Shown one piece after another: positions 5,768-9,343 of a stretch of 9,343 bases of DNA (position 1 is its first letter; each line of letters opens with the position of its first letter). The notes under the pieces were generated by a model, which was not told where the DNA came from, ran no database searches, and worked only from the letters and a program-made list of their open reading frames with translations. Source of the DNA: Victivallales bacterium (GTDB taxonomy: Bacteria > Verrucomicrobiota > Lentisphaeria > Victivallales > SZUA-371); assembly GCA_028691155.1 (NCBI GenBank), contig JAQUZV010000065.1, forward strand, positions 1 through 9,343. The letters are read 5' to 3'. The position numbers were made by a program, and so were the translations under genes.

Positions 5768-8703
5768 GCGCCTTTCCTTATGCTCATTGCTCCGGTAGGA
5801 CATACTTCCGCCAACTTTTCCGCGACATTTGCCGGGATATCGTCCCACGTTCCCGGCGCCGGCGATACGCAGGACCTTCCGCCGCGGTTATGAATCGTCA
5901 GATAATCCCGAGAGACGCCGATACAGCGATGACATAGAATACATTTTCCGGCGTCGAATTCAATATTCGCCGCCGTTATCTTTTCCGGAAAGGCCATCCG
6001 GTTCTTTTCCTTCTTGGCCTTGTATTCACGGATCAGGTCCAGAAAACGGCAGTTCCCTTTGGCGGCGCAACCGCCGCAGTTGAAGTCGTGCCGGTTCAAC
6101 ATCAGCGACAAGGCGTCACGGCGGAATTTCCGCACCCGTTCACTGTCGGTCTCATAAATATGCCCTCGCTGGACCAGCTGTTCACAGCTCGGCACGAAAC
6201 GTCCGATAGAGGCATCCCATGCCGCGCAAATCATACAGTGGGCGTTTTCGTTTTCTCCCTTCATATGGCACAACGTGGGAATCGGCCACCCGTGTTCATG
6301 AGCATAATCCAGTAATGTGCGGTCCGGGTGGAACGGATATTCCCGTCCGTTGATTTTTATCATATCCCCTTCCAATGTGGTGCCGTGATAAATCTCAAAC
6401 GGTATTTTGCCGGGGGCCGGCCGGATCGCTTTTCCGGCCGCCTTGGCGCTGATGTTTTCAATGGCGTGCTGCGGGCAAACGGTTCGGCATATGCCGCATT
6501 TTACACACTTTTCCTGATCGATCCAGGCTCGTTCCAGCGCCACGCATTGAATGGCGCCGGCGGCGCAGATCTGGGCACATTTCGTGCAGCCGATGCAATC
6601 GTCTGAAATCTGAAACTCGGTCAGTTCGACGCATTTGCCGGAAGGACAATACCCCTGTACATGCGCCTCGAATTCGTCCCTGAATTCATGCAGCGCACTC
6701 AGTAACATATTCGGTGCGGTTCTCCCCAGGGCGCAAAGCGATCCCTGTTGAATATGTCCGGCCAGAGACGCTATTTGTTCCAGAATATCGGCATCCTTAT
6801 TCCGGCCTAGGGTAAGGCTTGCAACCATATCGCACAGACGGACGATGCCTTCGCGGCACATGACGCATTTCCCGCATGATTCATCGCGAAGAAACCGGAG
6901 AAAATACAGCGACAGGTCGACCATGCAGTCGCGTTCATCCAATACGATCAGTCCGCCCGATCCCATCATCGCGCCGTTTTTCTGCAACGTTTCATAATCG
7001 ACGGGCAAATCGAAGTTTTCCCGGGGGATGCAGCCGCCGGAAGGTCCGCCGATCATAACCGCTTTTATCGTATGCCCCTCTTCCGCTCCGCCGCCGAATT
7101 TTTCCACAATATCGGCAATGGAGATGCCAATCGGAACCTCGATCAAGCCGCCTTTCCTGACTTTGCCCGCCAGCGCAAACGCCTTGGTGCCGGGCGACTG
7201 TTCCGTGCCGACCCGGCTGAATGCGGCTCCGTCATCCTGGAGGATTATGGGCACACAAGCATAGGTTTCCACGTTGTTGATCAGGGTGGGAACTCCGTTC
7301 AGTCCGCTGGTTACGGGGAAGGGGGGGCGTTGTCGCGGGATGCCGCGTTTCCCTTCAATGGATTCCAGCATGGCGGTTTCTTCGCCGCAGACAAACGCGC
7401 CGGCTCCTTTGAACAGTACAATATCGAAAGTCCTGCCCAGTTGGTCAAAGAACCCGTTATCACGCAGGCTTTGTATGGCCTTTTCCAGCACGGTGACCGC
7501 TTGCGTATATTCTTCCCGGACATAGATGATGGCATGTTCCGTGCCGAGCACATGCGAGGCGATTATAATTCCTTCCAACACGCGGTACGGATATGATTCC
7601 AGCAGCATGCGGTCCATAAAGGCCCCGGGATCCCCTTCGTCGGCATTGCAGATCACTACTTTTGAGTTATTCGGCGCGTCGTAAGCCAACTGCCATTTTT
7701 GCCCGGTATGGAATCCGCCGCCGCCGCGACCGCGCAGTTTTGCTTTTTTCAGCCGGTCGATGATTGCCTGAGGCGTCATTTTCAACGCTTTCTCCAGCGC
7801 GACAAAGCCTCCGTGTGCACGATAATCCACGATGGATTCCGGATGCGTTATTCCGCTGTTGCGGGTGATCAATCTGGCGGCATCAATTGTTTGGTCCAAC
7901 TTCGTGATTTCTGCCGTACAGCAGTTTTTCCGGCGGTAAAGAGCATCGAAGAACAGTTTTTCTTTCCAGATGGCCCGGTGTATTCGGCTTTGAGGTTGGA
8001 AGTGGTTCGCTATTATGGCAGTGGCGTCATGCGGCCTGACCCGGTCATAGTGATAATTGTTGCCGTCGCAGACCACCGTTACCAGCGGCGCCCGATAGGA
8101 CATGCCGTGACAGCTTACCTCTTTTACCGTGAACGCAAAATCATGGGTGGACTGCTCGGTTCTGAAGGCCTTATAAACCTCGCCGCTGCCTGCGGCGCGA
8201 CAGGAGGAACAGCGGCAGATGCGAACTTCAGCCGGATGTTCTCCGTCCTCAAGCCGGGATGATTCCCGGCTGTCGTCTTCGGCCAGGCGCAGAAAATCTT
8301 TGATCACCCCGGGAATATCTTCAGGCGTCACGTGGCCGAAAATATGACGATCGATCTGGACCGCCGCCGCCAGCATGCAGCAGCCGAGGCAGGATACCTT
8401 GCCGAGCGTGAAAAGTCCGTCCGGCGAAGTGTCATCGCCTTCCGGTATTCGAAGCTGTTTGGCGAAAGCATCGAACAATGTCTCCGCTCCCTTTACATAA
8501 CACGCGGCGCCGGTACAAACCTTGATATGGTGTTTTCCGCACGGTTTGAAGCGGAAGGCCCGATAGAACGAGGCCACACTGTATATTCGGTTGACCGGTA
8601 TCTGCAGTTTACGGCTCAGATCGAGGACGGCTTCCGGCCGCAAATAGCGGTCTTGGCGCTGAAGTTCTATTAGTCGGGGTAAAAGTTGGTTGATGATGGT
8701 CAT
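5764..8703 (-). CDS. Fused NADH-oxidising Fe-S flavoprotein: NuoE + HydB/NuoF + ferredoxin + NuoG/HydA N-terminus
   Basis: A 979-residue protein joining what are normally three subunits of the NADH module of complex I or NAD-linked hydrogenases. Domains: NuoE-like thioredoxin fold (1-140; C63, C68, C105, C109 for [2Fe-2S]); a second such domain (158-236; C163 or C165, C168, C198, with Ser at 202 for the fourth Cys); the FMN/NADH core (GRGGGGFHTG from 325, CNADEGDPGAF 352-362, PTLINNVET 472-480) with [4Fe-4S] ligands C610, C613, C616, C657; a two-[4Fe-4S] ferredoxin (C703-C713, C733-C743); a NuoG-type [2Fe-2S] (C812, C823, C826, C840); a His-ligated [4Fe-4S] (H872, C876, C879, C885); and a C-terminal single-cluster ferredoxin remnant (C921, C924, C927, C968). 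The extra thioredoxin and ferredoxin domains around the core match HydB rather than complex I NuoF. C593, H681, C686 and C691 could form a metal site. No H-cluster or molybdopterin domain follows. Likely role: cytosolic NADH:acceptor electron transfer, possibly bifurcating; the partner is not visible. Both ends are ATGA overlaps, with GGAGAG before the start. Confidence 0.95.
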   Translation of the reverse strand: MTIINQLLPRLIELQRQDRYLRPEAVLDLSRKLQIPVNRIYSVASFYRAFRFKPCGKHHIKVCTGAACYVKGAETLFDAFAKQLRIPEGDDTSPDGLFTLGKVSCLGCCMLAAAVQIDRHIFGHVTPEDIPGVIKDFLRLAEDDSRESSRLEDGEHPAEVRICRCSSCRAAGSGEVYKAFRTEQSTHDFAFTVKEVSCHGMSYRAPLVTVVCDGNNYHYDRVRPHDATAIIANHFQPQSRIHRAIWKEKLFFDALYRRKNCCTAEITKLDQTIDAARLITRNSGITHPESIVDYRAHGGFVALEKALKMTPQAIIDRLKKAKLRGRGGGGFHTGQKWQLAYDAPNNSKVVICNADEGDPGAFMDRMLLESYPYRVLEGIIIASHVLGTEHAIIYVREEYTQAVTVLEKAIQSLRDNGFFDQLGRTFDIVLFKGAGAFVCGEETAMLESIEGKRGIPRQRPPFPVTSGLNGVPTLINNVETYACVPIILQDDGAAFSRVGTEQSPGTKAFALAGKVRKGGLIEVPIGISIADIVEKFGGGAEEGHTIKAVMIGGPSGGCIPRENFDLPVDYETLQKNGAMMGSGGLIVLDERDCMVDLSLYFLRFLRDESCGKCVMCREGIVRLCDMVASLTLGRNKDADILEQIASLAGHIQQGSLCALGRTAPNMLLSALHEFRDEFEAHVQGYCPSGKCVELTEFQISDDCIGCTKCAQICAAGAIQCVALERAWIDQEKCVKCGICRTVCPQHAIENISAKAAGKAIRPAPGKIPFEIYHGTTLEGDMIKINGREYPFHPDRTLLDYAHEHGWPIPTLCHMKGENENAHCMICAAWDASIGRFVPSCEQLVQRGHIYETDSERVRKFRRDALSLMLNRHDFNCGGCAAKGNCRFLDLIREYKAKKEKNRMAFPEKITAANIEFDAGKCILCHRCIGVSRDYLTIHNRGGRSCVSPAPGTWDDIPANVAEKLAEVCPTGAMSIRKGA
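5771..5779 (-). promoter_or_regulatory. Ribosome binding site that fixes the propeller start at 5767
   Basis: Read on the minus strand, AAGGAAAGG lies just before the ATG at 5767, with AAGGA 7 bases from it. Together with the ATGA stop/start overlap it decides this start over the in-frame ATG at 5848. It lies within the last codons of the upstream Fe-S protein gene, so translation is probably coupled. Confidence 0.8.
6418..6440. repeat. 8-bp hairpin in the linker between the ferredoxin and NuoG-like domains
   Basis: CGGCCGGA (6418-6425) and TCCGGCCG (6433-6440) are exact reverse complements around a 7-nt loop. The sequence encodes part of the linker near residues 755-762 of the fusion protein. 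CCGG is very common in this DNA, which raises the chance of such stems, so no function is assigned. Confidence 0.4.
8252..8271. repeat. 8-bp hairpin in the linker between the two thioredoxin-like domains
   Basis: AGCCGGGA (8252-8259) and TCCCGGCT (8264-8271) are exact reverse complements around a 4-nt loop. They encode the charged linker SRESSRLE near residues 145-152 of the fusion protein. As with the hairpin at 6418-6440, it sits at a domain boundary, but a stem of this length may be chance. Confidence 0.4.
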
Positions 8704-9343
8704 TTGCTCTCCAGATAGATCAATTCATCATCGGAAGTGCGGATGATGATGTTTCCACGATGAAACGCCGGAGTGGCAACGACTCTTTTTCCAATGGCAT
8801 ATTTCGCCTCGATTTTCAAGCCTGTTGGCGAAGCGCTCATTCGGAACAGATCGCCGTCGAGGTTCACCCCCACAATCTTATGATCCAGAACGACGGGGGA
8901 GGCATAAAAACCGTTGTCGAATTCTTTCTCATATAATTCCTTACCGTCTTTCGCACTGATTCCGACAACGCTGCCGCCGCTTGAGAACAGCAGGAAAGTG
9001 TCGTTTACCACAATTGGCGAAGCGACATCGGGGGCCGGGGTGTCTTCGTTTTTGAAGAGAATTTTCCCGTCTGATGGAGAAAATGCTCCAGTAAATGCGC
9101 CGGAATTGGAAAAGTAAAACGCATTATTGGCAACCAGCGCACTGGTCGCCACTTCCCCCCCCAGCGATTCGTTTTTCCATAACACCTGGCCGGTGTTGGC
9201 GTCGATTCCTTCCGCCGCGATATTTCCGGCCGTAAAAATAGTTGCCTTGGTCCCGTTTATCAGCGCGACCGGGCTTGACCAGGAGGAAGATGTTTCTCGT
9301 TTCGATACCCATACCTCTTTACCGGTATGAACATCGAGCGCAT
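8700..9343 (-). CDS. PQQ-like (BamB-like) beta-propeller protein, C-terminal part (5' end outside window)
   Basis: The minus-strand frame is open to the window edge; 213 residues are visible. About five blades can be followed, each with the repeat signature of an xxDGK or xxTGK turn and then an aromatic: ALDVHTGKEVW, GIDANTGQVLW, AFSPSDGKILF, GISAKDGKELY, and a weaker one near the end. Strand pieces such as SSSWSSPVAL and EVATSALV alternate with them, and the protein closes with DDELIYLESK. This is the BamB/PQQ-like fold, and the missing N-terminus probably holds about three more blades and any signal peptide or lipobox. A GTG at 9185 is internal, not a start. Its TGA overlaps the ATG of the Fe-S fusion gene (ATGA, 8700-8703), so it belongs to the same operon. 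It is a second propeller, related in fold to the one at 4685-5767 but not an obvious copy. Role unknown; scaffold or binding protein is an inference. Confidence 0.87.
   Translation of the reverse strand, partial: ALDVHTGKEVWVSKRETSSSWSSPVALINGTKATIFTAGNIAAEGIDANTGQVLWKNESLGGEVATSALVANNAFYFSNSGAFTGAFSPSDGKILFKNEDTPAPDVASPIVVNDTFLLFSSGGSVVGISAKDGKELYEKEFDNGFYASPVVLDHKIVGVNLDGDLFRMSASPTGLKIEAKYAIGKRVVATPAFHRGNIIIRTSDDELIYLESK

Noticed and set aside
5768..5848. N-terminal extension of the anchored propeller to an ATG at 5848
   Set aside because: It would overlap the Fe-S gene by 85 bases and put polar residues before the membrane anchor; the ATG at 5767 has the ATGA overlap and a strong ribosome binding site.
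7321..7327. Run of seven G bases as a programmed frameshift site in the fusion gene
   Set aside because: The frame is intact on both sides and encodes the conserved RPPFP motif; no alternative product is suggested.
5764..8703. Part of a respiratory complex I (nuo) operon
   Set aside because: No other Nuo subunits flank it, the HydB-type extra domains differ from NuoF, and the neighbours are propeller and ABC genes.

Overview
The window is a dense bacterial locus with no mobile element, RNA gene or CRISPR array. It has one gene end on the + strand (a methionyl-tRNA synthetase), a short stretch holding at most one small gene, and one long minus-strand operon that fills the rest and enters from beyond base 9343. 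GC content is moderate. The Fe-S-rich NADH-oxidising protein suggests an anaerobic or fermentative life. The BamB-like propellers and the MacB/LolC-type ABC machinery suggest a Gram-negative envelope. A PVC-group bacterium (for example Lentisphaerota) would fit, but this is inference and nothing in the window proves it.

Layout. 1-1029 (+): the C-terminal 342 residues of MetRS. 1030-1299: a gap between convergent genes, with a possible 90-residue ORF of unknown function (1078-1350, +) whose end overlaps the operon's last gene. Minus strand, in order of transcription: a PQQ-like beta-propeller protein cut by the window edge (8700-9343); a 979-residue fusion of NuoE, HydB/NuoF, two-cluster ferredoxin and the N-terminal part of NuoG/HydA (5764-8703); a second, membrane-anchored eight-blade propeller (4685-5767); an ABC ATPase of the LolD/MacB type (4032-4688); and a double FtsX-domain permease (1300-4035).

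How the genes may work together. All four minus-strand junctions are the same 4-base ATGA stop/start overlap, each with a purine-rich ribosome binding site, so the five proteins are probably made together by coupled translation. The fusion protein has NADH/FMN-binding motifs and ligands for about eight Fe-S clusters, but it has no hydrogenase or molybdenum catalytic domain, so it must pass electrons to a separate partner. Its genetic coupling to two propellers and an ABC mechanotransmission or export pair is unusual. A redox-linked envelope or transport module is the main hypothesis; its function cannot be settled from sequence.

The clearest non-coding signal is a perfect 17-bp inverted repeat with a 6-nt loop (2768-2807) inside the permease gene. 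Other points of note are the loss of particular cluster ligands in the fusion (Ser for Cys in its second thioredoxin-like domain, and a C-terminal ferredoxin domain reduced to one cluster) and a threefold or greater excess of CCGG in the part I counted.
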